The notes: a model not told the origin generated them from the sequence alone. DNA of 64,000 bases from Streptomyces sp. CB02058 (GCF_001905505.1 NZ_LIPG01000001.1:1488001-1552000), one strand, 5' to 3'; shown: positions 1 to 8,690, counted from the stretch's first letter. A program made the numbers and translations.

Positions 1-2
1 TC

Positions 3-422
3 ACCATGGGCCAGGTCGCGGAGCCGTACATCCCGCTCCGCGCCGTACGGCACATGGAGAAGGGGCGTGTCGTGATCTTCGGTGCCGGCATGGGCATGCC
101 GTACTTCTCCACCGACACGACCGCCGCCCAGCGCGCCCTTGAGATCGACGCACAGGCGCTGCTGATGGGGAAGAACGGGGTGGACGGGGTCTACGACTCC
201 GACCCCAAGACCAACCCCGACGCGGTGAAGTTCGACGCCCTGGAGTACGGCGAGGTGATCGCCCGAGACCTCAAGGTCGCCGACGCCACCGCCATCACCC
301 TCTGCCGCGACAACCAGCTCCCGATCCTCGTCTTCGAGCTGACCACGGAGGGCAATATCGCCCGCGCGGTCAAGGGTGAGAAGATCGGCACGCTGGTGAG
401 CGACGAGAGCACCCGGGCCTGA
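3..422 (+). CDS. pyrH: UMP kinase, C-terminal part (cut by window edge)
   Basis: Uridylate kinase phosphorylates UMP to UDP at the start of pyrimidine nucleotide supply. Only the last 139 codons are present, and the reading frame is open from base 3. The visible part carries the family's [13 protein letters not shown] segment, the [21 protein letters not shown] segment and the C-terminal DNQLPI(L)VF strand, all typical of bacterial PyrH (amino-acid kinase fold, hexameric, cytosolic). It lies 106 nt upstream of frr, in the usual tsf-pyrH-frr-cdsA order. The start and the first roughly 110 residues lie outside the window. Confidence 0.97.
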   Translation, partial: TMGQVAEPYIPLRAVRHMEKGRVVIFGAGMGMPYFSTDTTAAQRALEIDAQALLMGKNGVDGVYDSDPKTNPDAVKFDALEYGEVIARDLKVADATAITLCRDNQLPILVFELTTEGNIARAVKGEKIGTLVSDESTRA

Positions 423-528
423 CGGCCCAGAAGATGGACAACGGCCTGCCGGTCGGACACCGTGCAGGTGAGGACGCGACGCAGGATCCGACGATGCCGG
501 GTCCGCTCAAGACACGCAGGAGCACGTG

Positions 529-1086
529 GTGATCGAAGAAATCCTCCTCGAGGCCGAGGAGAAGATGGAGAAGGCCGTCGTGGTCGCGAAAGAAGACTTC
601 GCCGCGATCCGTACCGGCCGTGCGCACCCGGCGATGTTCAACAAGATCGTCGCCGACTACTACGGCGCGCTGACCCCGATCAACCAGCTGGCCTCGTTCT
701 CGGTGCCCGAGCCGCGGATGGCCGTGGTGACGCCGTTCGACAAGACCGCGCTGCGCAACATCGAGCAGGCGATCCGTGACTCCGACCTCGGCGTCAACCC
801 GAGCAACGACGGCAACATCATCCGTGTGACGTTCCCCGAGCTCACCCAGGACCGCCGCAAGGAGTACATCAAGGTCGCCAAGACCAAGGCCGAGGACTCC
901 AAGATCTCGATCCGCTCCATCCGCCGCAAGGCCAAGGAGTCGCTCGACAAGCTCGTCAAGGACAAGGAGTCCGGCGAGGACGAGGTCCGCCGCGCGGAGA
1001 AGGAGCTCGACGACACCACCGCGAAGTACGTCGCGCAGGTGGACGAGCTGCTCAAGCACAAGGAAGCCGAGCTGCTCGAAGTCTGA
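529..1086 (+). CDS. frr: ribosome recycling factor
   Basis: RRF works with EF-G to split the post-termination ribosome. At 185 residues it has the family's normal length and contains the hallmark RTGRA(H)P segment near residues 24-30 and the long helical-bundle region rich in K/E/D. Two GTG codons lie in tandem at 526 and 529. The AGGAG at 518-522 leaves 3 nt to the first and 6 nt to the second, so 529 is the better start. Its TGA overlaps the ATG of cdsA by one base, indicating translational coupling. Confidence 0.97.
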   Translation: MIEEILLEAEEKMEKAVVVAKEDFAAIRTGRAHPAMFNKIVADYYGALTPINQLASFSVPEPRMAVVTPFDKTALRNIEQAIRDSDLGVNPSNDGNIIRVTFPELTQDRRKEYIKVAKTKAEDSKISIRSIRRKAKESLDKLVKDKESGEDEVRRAEKELDDTTAKYVAQVDELLKHKEAELLEV

Positions 1087-2174
1087 TGAACGACTCCACC
1101 TGGGGCGCCCCGCAGGGAGCCGGTTACTGGGGCGCGCCCGAGATGGGGGCCGCTCCGGCGGGTCCTGCATACGATGTGCGCGGCGCCCAGCAGACTCGGC
1201 CCATGCCCATCGTGCCGGACGTTCCCGACGCAGGTAGAGACGCTGACGACCGCGACGACCGGAACCAGGACGCCGTGAGCGTCAGCGGCCCCCTGTTCCG
1301 TGACGAGAAGCCGCAGGAGCCCATGTCCACCCCGCTGCCGACCCCGCCGCCGCCCAAGAAGCGTGCGGGGCGTGACCTGCGTGCCGCCATAGGGGTGGGT
1401 CTCGGTCTCGGCGTCCTCGTCGCCGGCTCGCTCTTCGTCGTGAAGGCGGTCTTCGTCGGTGTGGTGGTCCTGGCGGTGGTCGTCGGGCTCTGGGAGCTCA
1501 CCTCCCGCCTCAAGGAGCGCAAGGGCATCAACGCCCCGCTCGTGCCGCTCGCCGTCGGCGGTGCCGCGATGGTGGTCGCCGGTTACGTACGGGAGGCGGA
1601 GGGCGCCTGGGTCGCCATGGCGCTCACGGCCCTCGCCGTGCTCGTGTGGCGGATGACGGAGCCTCCCGAGGGCTACCTCAAGGACGTCACGGCCGGCGTC
1701 TTCGCCGTGTTCTACGTGCCGTTCCTGGCGACGTTCGTCACCATGATGCTCACCGCGGACGACGGCGCCTGGCGGGTGCTGACGTTCCTGCTGCTGACCG
1801 TGGTCAGCGACACCGGCGCGTACGCCGTCGGCTGGCGCTTCGGCACGCACAAGCTGGCACCGCGCATCAGCCCCGGAAAGACCCGCGAGGGCCTGTTCGG
1901 CGCGGTCGGCTTCGCGATGGTGGCCGGTGCCCTGTGCATGGAGTTCCTGATCGACGGCGGGACCTGGTGGCAGGGACTGCTGATGGGCCTCGCTGTCGCA
2001 GCCAGCGCCACGCTGGGCGACCTCGGCGAGTCCATGATCAAGCGGGACCTGGGCATCAAGGACATGGGCACGCTCCTGCCCGGCCACGGCGGCATCATGG
2101 ACCGGCTCGACTCGCTCCTGCCGAGCGCGCCGGTCGTCTGGCTGCTGCTGGTGCTGTTCGTCGGCTCCGGCTGA
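1086..2174 (+). CDS. cdsA: phosphatidate cytidylyltransferase (CDP-diacylglycerol synthase)
   Basis: An integral membrane enzyme that makes CDP-diacylglycerol from phosphatidate and CTP, the precursor of all phospholipids. It has 362 residues. The first ~95 are a Pro/Asp-rich cytosolic extension typical of Streptomyces homologues, followed by about eight hydrophobic segments. The CdsA signature is intact near the C-terminus: S-x-IKRDLGIKD, then PGHGGxMDRxDS with the Asp and His residues. It starts on the last base of the frr stop codon and is followed by a strong hairpin, so it probably closes the pyrH-frr-cdsA transcript. Confidence 0.96.
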   Translation: MNDSTWGAPQGAGYWGAPEMGAAPAGPAYDVRGAQQTRPMPIVPDVPDAGRDADDRDDRNQDAVSVSGPLFRDEKPQEPMSTPLPTPPPPKKRAGRDLRAAIGVGLGLGVLVAGSLFVVKAVFVGVVVLAVVVGLWELTSRLKERKGINAPLVPLAVGGAAMVVAGYVREAEGAWVAMALTALAVLVWRMTEPPEGYLKDVTAGVFAVFYVPFLATFVTMMLTADDGAWRVLTFLLLTVVSDTGAYAVGWRFGTHKLAPRISPGKTREGLFGAVGFAMVAGALCMEFLIDGGTWWQGLLMGLAVAASATLGDLGESMIKRDLGIKDMGTLLPGHGGIMDRLDSLLPSAPVVWLLLVLFVGSG

Positions 2175-2199
2175 GCGGGACCGTCCGCGCACTTCCCGG

Positions 2200-2236
2200 G
2201 TGAGGGCCCGCCGCTTCCGGAGCGGCGGGCCCTCAC
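2200..2236 (+). terminator. terminator after cdsA
   Basis: A perfect 16-bp stem (2200-2215 with 2221-2236) around a 5-nt loop, 25 nt past the cdsA stop. No clear U-tract follows, as is common in Streptomyces. It also argues against any gene starting at 2200. Confidence 0.85.
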
Positions 2237-2352
2237 CTCGTTCACCGGAACGTACGGTGATCGGACCGCAGCCTGAGGTTCGCCGCCCTCATGGCTCTTC
2301 CCGGGCCGGTCGCCGCCCCCACGGTGTCGTCACCGGATCACCGACCGGGGCC

Positions 2353-2754
2353 ATGCAGGCCAATTCCGGGCGTGCCGTCGGCCGGCTCGTGACGCCCCGT
2401 GGCTACCTTCGGACCCGTGGAAGAACCTCCGTCGCCGCCGCCGCGACGCTCCGGCGGATCAGGGGAACCGCGACTCCGTACAACGTTCCCGTGGCGCTCG
2501 CGCTCCTCAAGCTGCCGACCGGCGCGCTGACCGCCGTACTCGGACTGCTTCTGATGCGGGGTGCGTTCGTCCCCGGTCTTTCGGCCCTCGACTCGTCGGC
2601 GCAGATCATCGGGTGGGCGATCATCTTCGGCTATTCGCAGCAGATCTTCACGAGACTCGTCGACCGGCAGGGACAGGCCGTCCTCGACGCAGTCGGCGGA
2701 CCGGTCATCCAGAAGCCGACGCGGGTGGCCGAGCCGGCGGAGGAGCCCCGCTGA
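2353..2754 (+). CDS. small membrane protein, possibly a truncated gene
   Basis: An open frame of 133 codons from the first ATG after the cdsA terminator. The C-terminal ~85 residues look genuine: a hydrophobic segment (ALALLKLPTGALTAVLG onward), a second one around IIGWAIIFGYSQQ, and an amphipathic tail ending EEPR. The first ~45 residues are Arg-rich and unconvincing. G/C at the third position is weaker than in the neighbours. A GTG at 2417 opens a different frame (VEEPPSPPPRRSG) that looks like a typical Streptomyces N-terminus but stops soon. The locus may therefore be the remnant of a longer membrane protein gene with an internal deletion or frameshift. No function can be assigned. Confidence 0.45.
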   Translation: MQANSGRAVGRLVTPRGYLRTRGRTSVAAAATLRRIRGTATPYNVPVALALLKLPTGALTAVLGLLLMRGAFVPGLSALDSSAQIIGWAIIFGYSQQIFTRLVDRQGQAVLDAVGGPVIQKPTRVAEPAEEPR

Positions 2755-2835
2755 CCGCCCCGTGCGACGGGTCACCGCCCTCCGGCTCGGCAGCGGTCCT
2801 CAGCACCGCGGCGTGTCTGTAACACTGGAAGAACC

Positions 2836-3942
2836 ATGCCTAAGCCCGGAGAACTCACTTTCGTCGCGCCCCGTGGAGCCAAGCGGCCGCCGCGGCACCT
2901 CGCCGACCTCACGCCCGACGAGCGCAAGGAAGCAGTCGCCGCGACCGGCGAGAAGCCCTTCCGCGCCAAGCAGCTGTCGCAGCACTACTTCACGCGGTAC
3001 GCCCACGACCCGGCCGAGTGGACCAACATCCCGGCCGCGTCGCGCGAGAAGCTCGCCGAGGCGATGTTCCCCGACCTCATGTCGGTCATGCGCCACATCA
3101 GCTGTGACGACGACACCACCCGCAAGACGCTCTGGAAGCTGCACGACGGGACGCTCGTCGAGTCCGTCCTCATGCGGTATCCGGACCGGGTGACCATGTG
3201 CATCTCGTCACAGGCGGGCTGCGGGATGAACTGCCCGTTCTGCGCGACCGGGCAGGCGGGTCTCGACCGCAACCTGTCGACCGCGGAGATCGTGCACCAG
3301 ATCGTGGACGGCATGCGGGCGCTGCGCGACGGCGAGGTTCCCGGCGGGCCCGCCAGGCTCTCCAACATCGTCTTCATGGGCATGGGCGAGCCGCTGGCCA
3401 ACTACAAGCGCGTCGTCGGGGCGATCCGGCGGCTGACGGACCCGGAGCCCGACGGGCTGGGGCTCTCGCAGCGCGGGATCACGGTCTCCACCGTGGGCCT
3501 GGTGCCCGCCATGCTGCGCTTCGCCGACGAGGGCTTCAAGTGCCGCCTCGCGGTCTCGCTGCACGCCCCGGACGACGAGCTGCGCGACACCCTCGTCCCC
3601 GTGAACACCCGCTGGAAGGTCCGGGAGGTCCTGGACGCGGCGTGGGAGTACGCCGAGAAGTCCGGCCGCCGCATCTCCATCGAGTACGCGCTGATCCGCG
3701 ACATCAACGACCAGGCGTGGCGGGGCGACCGGCTGGGCCGGCTGCTCAAGGGCAAGCGGGTGCACGTCAACCTCATCCCGCTGAACCCGACCCCCGGCTC
3801 GAAGTGGACCGCTTCGCGGCCCGAGGACGAGAAGGCGTTCGTCGAGGCGATCGCCGCCCACGGCGTGCCGGTCACCGTCCGGGACACCCGTGGCCAGGAG
3901 ATCGACGGCGCCTGCGGTCAGCTGGCGGCCTCCGAGCGCTGA
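2836..3942 (+). CDS. rlmN: dual-specificity 23S rRNA/tRNA adenine-C2 methyltransferase
   Basis: A radical SAM enzyme that methylates C2 of A2503 in 23S rRNA, and of A37 in some tRNAs. At 368 residues it has full length. The 4Fe-4S motif CxxxCxxC is at C129, C133 and C136, and the two catalytic cysteines of the mechanism are C122 and C360 (in GACGQLAA), matching E. coli C118 and C355. The motif GMGEP, which binds SAM, is also present. The start is ATG at 2836, preceded by GGAAG. It stands alone between the uncertain membrane ORF and the thiamine transport operon. Confidence 0.97.
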   Translation: MPKPGELTFVAPRGAKRPPRHLADLTPDERKEAVAATGEKPFRAKQLSQHYFTRYAHDPAEWTNIPAASREKLAEAMFPDLMSVMRHISCDDDTTRKTLWKLHDGTLVESVLMRYPDRVTMCISSQAGCGMNCPFCATGQAGLDRNLSTAEIVHQIVDGMRALRDGEVPGGPARLSNIVFMGMGEPLANYKRVVGAIRRLTDPEPDGLGLSQRGITVSTVGLVPAMLRFADEGFKCRLAVSLHAPDDELRDTLVPVNTRWKVREVLDAAWEYAEKSGRRISIEYALIRDINDQAWRGDRLGRLLKGKRVHVNLIPLNPTPGSKWTASRPEDEKAFVEAIAAHGVPVTVRDTRGQEIDGACGQLAASER

Positions 3943-3988
3943 GCGGGAGAAGGCGGCCGGGCGCCGTCCGGCCGGAGGGCGGGGAGGA

Positions 3989-4118
3989 ACCGGCGGCGTC
4001 CCACCGCGGTGGAGACCGGGGCGGACCGGTGGCGTCCGACGCCGTGGAGACCGCGGCGGACCGGTGGCGTCCGACCGCGGTGGAGCCCGCGCGGACCAGC
4101 GGCATCCGGCCGGTCCGG
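3989..4118. repeat. tandem repeat, about 3.6 copies of a 35-36 nt unit
   Basis: Units start at 3989 (36 nt), 4025 (35 nt), 4060 (35 nt) and 4095 (partial). Each begins ACCGG(T/C)GGCGTCC and carries CGCGGTGGAG in its middle. The array lies between the rlmN stop and the promoter and riboswitch of the thiamine operon. The dyads within units (CCACCGCGGTGG) could fold in RNA. Function is unknown. Confidence 0.8.
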
Positions 4119-4134
4119 CGTGTTCGGGCCGGTG

Positions 4135-4140
4135 TAGCCT
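4135..4140 (+). promoter_or_regulatory. candidate -10 element of the thiamine transport operon
   Basis: TAGCCT fits the TAnnnT pattern of HrdB-type promoters and lies about 23 nt before the riboswitch P1 stem, a sensible distance for a transcription start near 4147. No strong -35 is evident. Confidence 0.4.
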
Positions 4141-4162
4141 GGCCCCGAAATCAACTTCATAT

Positions 4163-4264
4163 TCCGACAGGGGAGCGCCACAGCGCTGAGAGTGCGGCAC
4201 CGAGGACAGGTCGGCCGCAGACCCTCTGAACCTCGCCCGGGTCATTCCGGGTAGGAAGTTCGGA
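4163..4264 (+). promoter_or_regulatory. TPP riboswitch (THI element)
   Basis: The conserved parts are all present in order: GGGGAGC at the 5' side, GCTGAGAGTGCGGC, then GACCCTCTGAACCT and finally GGGTCATTCCGGGTAGGAAGTTCGG (read in two parts). TCCGA at 4163-4167 pairs with TCGGA at 4260-4264 as stem P1. It lies about 80 nt upstream of the ABC importer start and identifies the operon as controlled by thiamine pyrophosphate, with expression expected to fall when TPP is abundant. Confidence 0.95.
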
Positions 4265-4288
4265 CCTTACTCAAGCTGTTGCGCCCTG

Positions 4289-4305
4289 CCCGCTCACCGA
4301 GCGGG
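4289..4305 (+). promoter_or_regulatory. small hairpin in riboswitch expression platform
   Basis: CCCGCTC at 4289-4295 pairs perfectly with GAGCGGG at 4299-4305 across a 3-nt loop. It lies between the aptamer and the ribosome binding site. It is short and lacks a U-tract, so it is more likely part of a folding switch than a terminator. Confidence 0.4.
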
Positions 4306-4318
4306 TGGGGCCGCGTCT

Positions 4319-4340
4319 CTTCCTGGTCACTTCCAGGAGG
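4319..4340 (+). promoter_or_regulatory. hairpin masking the ribosome binding site of the thiB-like gene
   Basis: TCCTGG at 4321-4326 pairs with CCAGGA at 4333-4338, extended by a T-G and a C-G pair to 4319/4340. The AGGAGG Shine-Dalgarno sequence at 4335-4340 is inside the 3' arm, so closing this stem would hide it. This suggests translational control downstream of the TPP aptamer. Confidence 0.6.
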
Positions 4341-4346
4341 AATCAT

Positions 4347-5444
4347 ATGAACACCACCACGAGGTACGCGGCGACGGCGCTCGCCGCCGCGCTCGGCGTC
4401 TCCGTGCTCGCGGGCTGCGGCGGTTCCGACGGCAAGGTGTCCGGTGGATCGGGGGACGGGGACTCCAGGACCGTCACCCTGGTCAGCCACGACTCGTTCA
4501 ACGCGTCGGACGCCGTGCTCAAGGCGTTCACCAAGGAGACCGGCTACACGGTCAAGGTGCTCAAGAGCGGTGACGCCGGAGCCGCGCTCAACCAGGAGAT
4601 CCTGACCAAGGGCTCCCCGCGGGGCGACGTGTTCTTCGGCGTCGACAACACGCTGCTCTCCCGCGCCCTGGACAACGGCCTGTTCACGCCCTACGAGGCC
4701 AAGGGCCTGGACCGCGTGGCCGCCGCCACGCAGCTTGACGCGGACGAGCACCGGGTGACGCCCGTCGACACGGGCGACATCTGCGTCAACTACGACAAGA
4801 AGTACTTCGCCGACAAGAAGCTCGACCCGCCGAAGTCCTTCGACGACCTGCTGAAGCCGGCGTACAAGAACCTCCTCGTCACCGAGAACGCCGCGACCTC
4901 CTCGCCCGGCCTCGGCTTCCTCCTCGGCACCGTCGCCACCTACGGCGAGACCGGCTACCAGGACTACTGGAAGAAGCTGAAGAGCAACGGCGTCAAGGTC
5001 GTCGACGGCTGGGAGCAGGCGTACAACGAGGAGTTCTCCGGCTCCGCGGGCGGCAGGAAGGCCAAGGCGGACCGGCCCCTCGTCGTCTCGTACGCGTCGA
5101 GCCCGCCCGTCGAGGTGCTCTACGCCGACCCGCAGCCCACCGAGGCCCCGACCGGCGTCGCCACCGGCACCTGCTTCCGCCAGATCGAGTTCGCCGGTCT
5201 GCTGGACGGCGCGAAGAACGAGAAGGGCGGCAAGGCGCTGCTGGACTTCCTGATCAGCAAGCAGTTCCAGGAGGACATGCCGCTGAACATGTTCGTGAAC
5301 CCGGTGGCGAAGGACGCGAAGCTGCCCGAGCTCTTCACCGAGTTCGGTGCGACCGTCGACGAGCCGACGACCGTGGCACCGGAGAAGATCGCCAAGAACC
5401 GTGAGCAGTGGGTCCAGTCGTGGTCCTCGCTCGTCGTGAAGTAG
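4347..5444 (+). CDS. thiamine ABC transporter substrate-binding lipoprotein
   Basis: Extracytoplasmic binding protein of 365 residues. It has a lipoprotein signal peptide with the lipobox LAGC at about residues 21-24, followed by a Gly/Ser linker and a family-1 solute-binding fold. The family pattern of ThiB/TbpA is visible: TLVSHDSFN near the start of the mature domain, GDVFFGVDN, and the DTGDICVNYDKKYF segment. ATG 4347 is chosen because AGGAGG (4335-4340) precedes it by 6 nt and the signal peptide starts there. It is the first gene of a TPP-riboswitch operon with permease and ATPase, which strongly supports thiamine (or a thiamine precursor) as ligand. Confidence 0.93.
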   Translation: MNTTTRYAATALAAALGVSVLAGCGGSDGKVSGGSGDGDSRTVTLVSHDSFNASDAVLKAFTKETGYTVKVLKSGDAGAALNQEILTKGSPRGDVFFGVDNTLLSRALDNGLFTPYEAKGLDRVAAATQLDADEHRVTPVDTGDICVNYDKKYFADKKLDPPKSFDDLLKPAYKNLLVTENAATSSPGLGFLLGTVATYGETGYQDYWKKLKSNGVKVVDGWEQAYNEEFSGSAGGRKAKADRPLVVSYASSPPVEVLYADPQPTEAPTGVATGTCFRQIEFAGLLDGAKNEKGGKALLDFLISKQFQEDMPLNMFVNPVAKDAKLPELFTEFGATVDEPTTVAPEKIAKNREQWVQSWSSLVVK

Positions 5445-7105
5445 CCGCGCGGCCCCGGCGCCGGGGGAACGCGGTGCGGCTCGGCCTGATGGCCCTGCCC
5501 GTCGCGTTCTTCGCGCTGTTCTTCGCCTACCCCGTCGCCGCGATCGTCGGCCGGGGGCTGAGGACGGACGGCGTCTGGCAGTTCGGCCGGATAGGCACGG
5601 TGCTGAGCCGGCCGGACATCCTCGACGTCCTCTGGTTCACCACCTGGCAGGCCCTCGCCTCCACCGTCCTCACCCTGGTGATCGCGCTGCCCGGCGCCTA
5701 TGTGTTCGCCCGCTTCGACTTCCCGGGCAAGCAGGTCCTGCGCGCCGTCGTGACCGTGCCGTTCGTGCTGCCGACCGTCGTGGTGGGCACCGCGTTCCTG
5801 GCGCTGCTGGGACGCGGAGGGTTCCTCGACGAGCTCTGGGGCGTCCGGCTCGACACCACCGTGTGGGCGATCCTGCTCGCCCATGTGTTCTTCAACTACG
5901 CCGTGGTCGTACGGACCGTGGGCGGCCTGTGGGCCCAGCTCGACCCCCGTCAGGAGGAGGCCGCCCGGGTGCTCGGGGCCGGACGCCTCGCCGCCTGGCG
6001 GCGGGTGACGCTGCCCGCGCTCGGTCCGGCGGTGGCCGCCGCCGCGCTGATGGTCTTCCTCTTCACGTTCACCTCCTTCGGAGTCGTCCAGATCCTCGGC
6101 GGTCCGGCGTACTCCACGCTGGAGGTGGAGATCTACCGCCAGACCGCGCAGCTGCTCGACCTGCCGACGGCCGCCGTGCTGACCCTCGTGCAGTTCACCG
6201 CGGTCGGCGGCATCCTCGCCGTGCACGCCTGGACCGTGCGGCGCAGGGAGACGGCGCTGAAGCTCGTCGACCCGGCGCAGACCTCCCGGCCGCCCCGGGG
6301 CGCCGGACAACGGGCGCTGCTCGGTGGCGTACTGCTGACCGTGCTGCTGCTGATCCTGCTGCCGCTCGGCGTGCTGGTGGAACGGTCCTTCGACACCTCC
6401 GGCGGCTACGGCCTCGGCTTCTACCGCGCGCTGCAGTCCGCCGACGCCAACGGCTCCACGTTCCTGGTGCCGCCGCTCGACGCCATCGGCAACTCCCTGC
6501 GCTACGCCGCCGTCGCGACCCTCATCGCCCTGCTGATCGGCGGCCTGGCGGCAGCCGCCCTGACCCTCCCCCACGCGGGCAGGCTCGTACGGGGCTTCGA
6601 CGCGCTGCTGATGCTGCCGCTCGGGGTGTCAGCCGTCACGGTCGGCTTCGGCTTCCTGATCACGCTCGACGAGCCGCCGTTGGATCTGCGCACGTCCTGG
6701 ATCCTCGTCCCGCTCGCCCAGGCCCTGGTCGGCGTCCCCTTCGTCGTACGCACCATGCTGCCCGTCCTGCGCGCGGTCGACGACCGGCTGCGCGAGGCCG
6801 CCGCCGTCCTCGGTGCGTCGCCGCTGCGGGCCTGGCGCGAGGTGGACCTGCCGCTGGTGCGCAGGGCGGTACTGGTCGCCGCGGGCTTCGCCTTCGCCGT
6901 GTCGCTCGGGGAGTTCGGCGCGACCGTGTTCATCGCCCGCCCCGACAACCCCACCCTGCCGGTCGCCGTGGCGCGGCTGCTGGGGCGCTCCGGAGAGCTC
7001 AACTACGGCCAGGCGATGGCCCTCAGCACGATTCTGATGCTCGTCTGCGCGGTCTCGCTGCTCCTTCTCGAACGTATCCGCACCGACCGATCAGGGGAGT
7101 TCTAG
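5408..7105 (+). CDS. thiamine ABC transporter permease (fused two-domain)
   Basis: An inner-membrane permease with two BPD-transport domains in one chain, as in ThiP. It has up to 565 residues with about 12 membrane spans. Each half has an EAA loop: EEAARVLGAGRLAAWRRVTLP in the first and REAAAVLGASPLRAWREVDLP in the second. The start is uncertain. GTG 5408 overlaps the binding-protein gene by 37 nt, and GTG 5420 or GTG 5474 are also possible. The last has the best ribosome site (GGGGGA) and would give 543 residues. The stop is 2 nt before the ATPase start. Confidence 0.9.
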   Translation: MGPVVVLARREVAARPRRRGNAVRLGLMALPVAFFALFFAYPVAAIVGRGLRTDGVWQFGRIGTVLSRPDILDVLWFTTWQALASTVLTLVIALPGAYVFARFDFPGKQVLRAVVTVPFVLPTVVVGTAFLALLGRGGFLDELWGVRLDTTVWAILLAHVFFNYAVVVRTVGGLWAQLDPRQEEAARVLGAGRLAAWRRVTLPALGPAVAAAALMVFLFTFTSFGVVQILGGPAYSTLEVEIYRQTAQLLDLPTAAVLTLVQFTAVGGILAVHAWTVRRRETALKLVDPAQTSRPPRGAGQRALLGGVLLTVLLLILLPLGVLVERSFDTSGGYGLGFYRALQSADANGSTFLVPPLDAIGNSLRYAAVATLIALLIGGLAAAALTLPHAGRLVRGFDALLMLPLGVSAVTVGFGFLITLDEPPLDLRTSWILVPLAQALVGVPFVVRTMLPVLRAVDDRLREAAAVLGASPLRAWREVDLPLVRRAVLVAAGFAFAVSLGEFGATVFIARPDNPTLPVAVARLLGRSGELNYGQAMALSTILMLVCAVSLLLLERIRTDRSGEF

Positions 7106-7107
7106 AG

Positions 7108-8130
7108 ATGCTGGCAGTGGAGTCGGCCACGGTCCGGTTCGGGGAGCGGGCCGCGCTGGACGCCGTGGACCTCCAGGTCGCGGACCACGAGACCGTCTGT
7201 GTGCTGGGCCCCAGCGGCAGCGGCAAGTCGACGCTGCTGCGGGCGGTGGCCGGGCTGCAGTCCCTGGACGGCGGGCGGGTGCTGCTGGACGGCGTCGACC
7301 AGGCCCCGCTGCCCGTGCACCGGCGCGGGCTCGGCCTGATGTTCCAGGACCACCAGCTCTTCCCGCACCGGGACGTCGCCGCGAACGTCGCCTTCGGCCT
7401 GCGGATGCACGGCGTGCCCCGCGCCGAACGTGACCGCAGGGCCGCCGAACTCCTGGACCTGGTCGGCCTGCCCGGGGCCGGGCACCGGGCCGTCGCCGCC
7501 CTGTCCGGCGGCGAGCAGCAGCGCGTGGCCCTCGCCCGCGCGCTGGCGCCCCGCCCCAAGCTCCTGATGCTCGACGAACCGCTGGGCCAGCTGGACCGGA
7601 GCCTGCGGGAGCGGCTCGTCGTCGAACTGCGCACCCTCTTCGGCCGCCTCGGCACCACCGTGCTCGCCGTCACCCACGACCAGGGCGAGGCCTTCGCACT
7701 GGCCGACCGCGTCGTGGTCATGCGGGACGGCCGCATCGCCCAGGCGGGCACCCCGCTGGAGGTCTGGCAGCGCCCCGCCTCGGCCTTCGTCGCCCGCTTC
7801 CTGGGCTTCGACAACCTGGTGGCCGCGACGGTCACCGGCACCGCCGCCGACACGGCCTGGGGCAAGGTCCCGGTGCCCGAAGGATCGCCCCAGGGCGAGC
7901 GCGAGCTGCTCGTGCGGCCGGGCGGAGTCCGGATCGGGAGCCCGAAGGACGGCCTGCGCTGCACGGTGGGCGCCCGGACCTTCCGCGGCCACCACGTCAC
8001 CGTCGTCCTGCACCCCGCGGACGGCCCGCCGCTGGAGGCCGAGTGCGGCCTGCGGGACACCCCGGACGAGGGTGCCGAGGTGGGCGTGGCCTTCGACCCG
8101 GCGGAGACGGTCGTGCTTCCCCCGGCCTGA
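7108..8130 (+). CDS. thiamine ABC transporter ATP-binding protein
   Basis: ABC ATPase of 340 residues that energises the preceding permease. Walker A GPSGSGKST (about residue 35), Q-loop FQDHQLFPH, signature LSGGEQQR, Walker B LLMLDEP and the switch His in THD are all intact, followed by a C-terminal TOBE-like regulatory region. AGGGGAG at 7093-7099 sits 8 nt before ATG 7108. It completes a ThiB-ThiP-ThiQ-type importer under TPP control. Confidence 0.93.
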   Translation: MLAVESATVRFGERAALDAVDLQVADHETVCVLGPSGSGKSTLLRAVAGLQSLDGGRVLLDGVDQAPLPVHRRGLGLMFQDHQLFPHRDVAANVAFGLRMHGVPRAERDRRAAELLDLVGLPGAGHRAVAALSGGEQQRVALARALAPRPKLLMLDEPLGQLDRSLRERLVVELRTLFGRLGTTVLAVTHDQGEAFALADRVVVMRDGRIAQAGTPLEVWQRPASAFVARFLGFDNLVAATVTGTAADTAWGKVPVPEGSPQGERELLVRPGGVRIGSPKDGLRCTVGARTFRGHHVTVVLHPADGPPLEAECGLRDTPDEGAEVGVAFDPAETVVLPPA

Positions 8131-8153
8131 CCCGCTTCCCCCGGCCTGACCCG
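8116..8153. repeat. 19-nt tandem duplication over the stop codon
   Basis: CTTCCCCCGGCCTGACCCG occurs at 8116-8134 and again at 8135-8153. The first copy holds the ATPase stop codon, so the second copy is untranslated. Probably a recent slippage event. Confidence 0.7.
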
Positions 8154-8215
8154 CCCGGTGGCGGCCTTCCCCGGAGCCTGGTCCTCTGAAGTGGGGCGTC
8201 GAAGGGAACAGCGTC

Positions 8216-8668
8216 ATGGCCGGCTCAGTGCGCGAGGGCATCGACATCACCCGCGAGGTCGCGGCGCCCCGGGACCGTGTGTTCGCGGCCTGGACGGTCC
8301 CCGAGGACTTCGCCGCCTGGTACGGGGGCGACGCCGACGTGCCGCTGGACCGGGTGTCGATGGACGTCGCACCGGGCGGCGCCTGGAGCCTCGTCATCGT
8401 GGTGCCCGGCACGGAGATGCCCTTCCACGGCGTCTACCAGGAGGTCTCCCCGCCCGAGCGGCTCGTCTTCACGCTGAAGGACGCCGGCGCGCCCGAGGGC
8501 ACCGAGGGGGAGACCGTCACGGTCACCCTCACCGAGAAGAGCCGCACGTCCACCGAGATGGTCTTCCGGCAGCGCGGCGGCAACCTCACACCCGAGCAGT
8601 ACGCGGCGGCCGAGGACGGCTGGGAGGCCTTCTTCGACGCCCTCGACACCCGGCTCGCCGCCCGCTGA
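8216..8668 (+). CDS. SRPBCC / AHSA1 family protein
   Basis: A START-like hydrophobic-cavity protein of 150 residues, related to the Activator of Hsp90 ATPase homologue 1 C-terminal domain. The family pattern is clear: EVAAPRDRVFAAWTVPEDFAAWY at residues 12-34, a central PGGAWSLV strand, and a C-terminal helix ending WEAFFDALDTRLAAR. AAGGGA lies 8 nt before the ATG. Members bind small hydrophobic ligands or act in stress responses, but nothing here fixes the ligand. It runs convergent with the LOG-family gene, 22 nt away. Confidence 0.85.
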   Translation: MAGSVREGIDITREVAAPRDRVFAAWTVPEDFAAWYGGDADVPLDRVSMDVAPGGAWSLVIVVPGTEMPFHGVYQEVSPPERLVFTLKDAGAPEGTEGETVTVTLTEKSRTSTEMVFRQRGGNLTPEQYAAAEDGWEAFFDALDTRLAAR

Positions 8669-8690
8669 ACCCCCGGGGGCGGCGGCCCGC

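Noticed and set aside
2200..2352. Longer version of the membrane ORF starting at 2200
   Set aside because: It would begin inside the cdsA terminator hairpin and its first 50 residues are Arg/Pro-rich noise.
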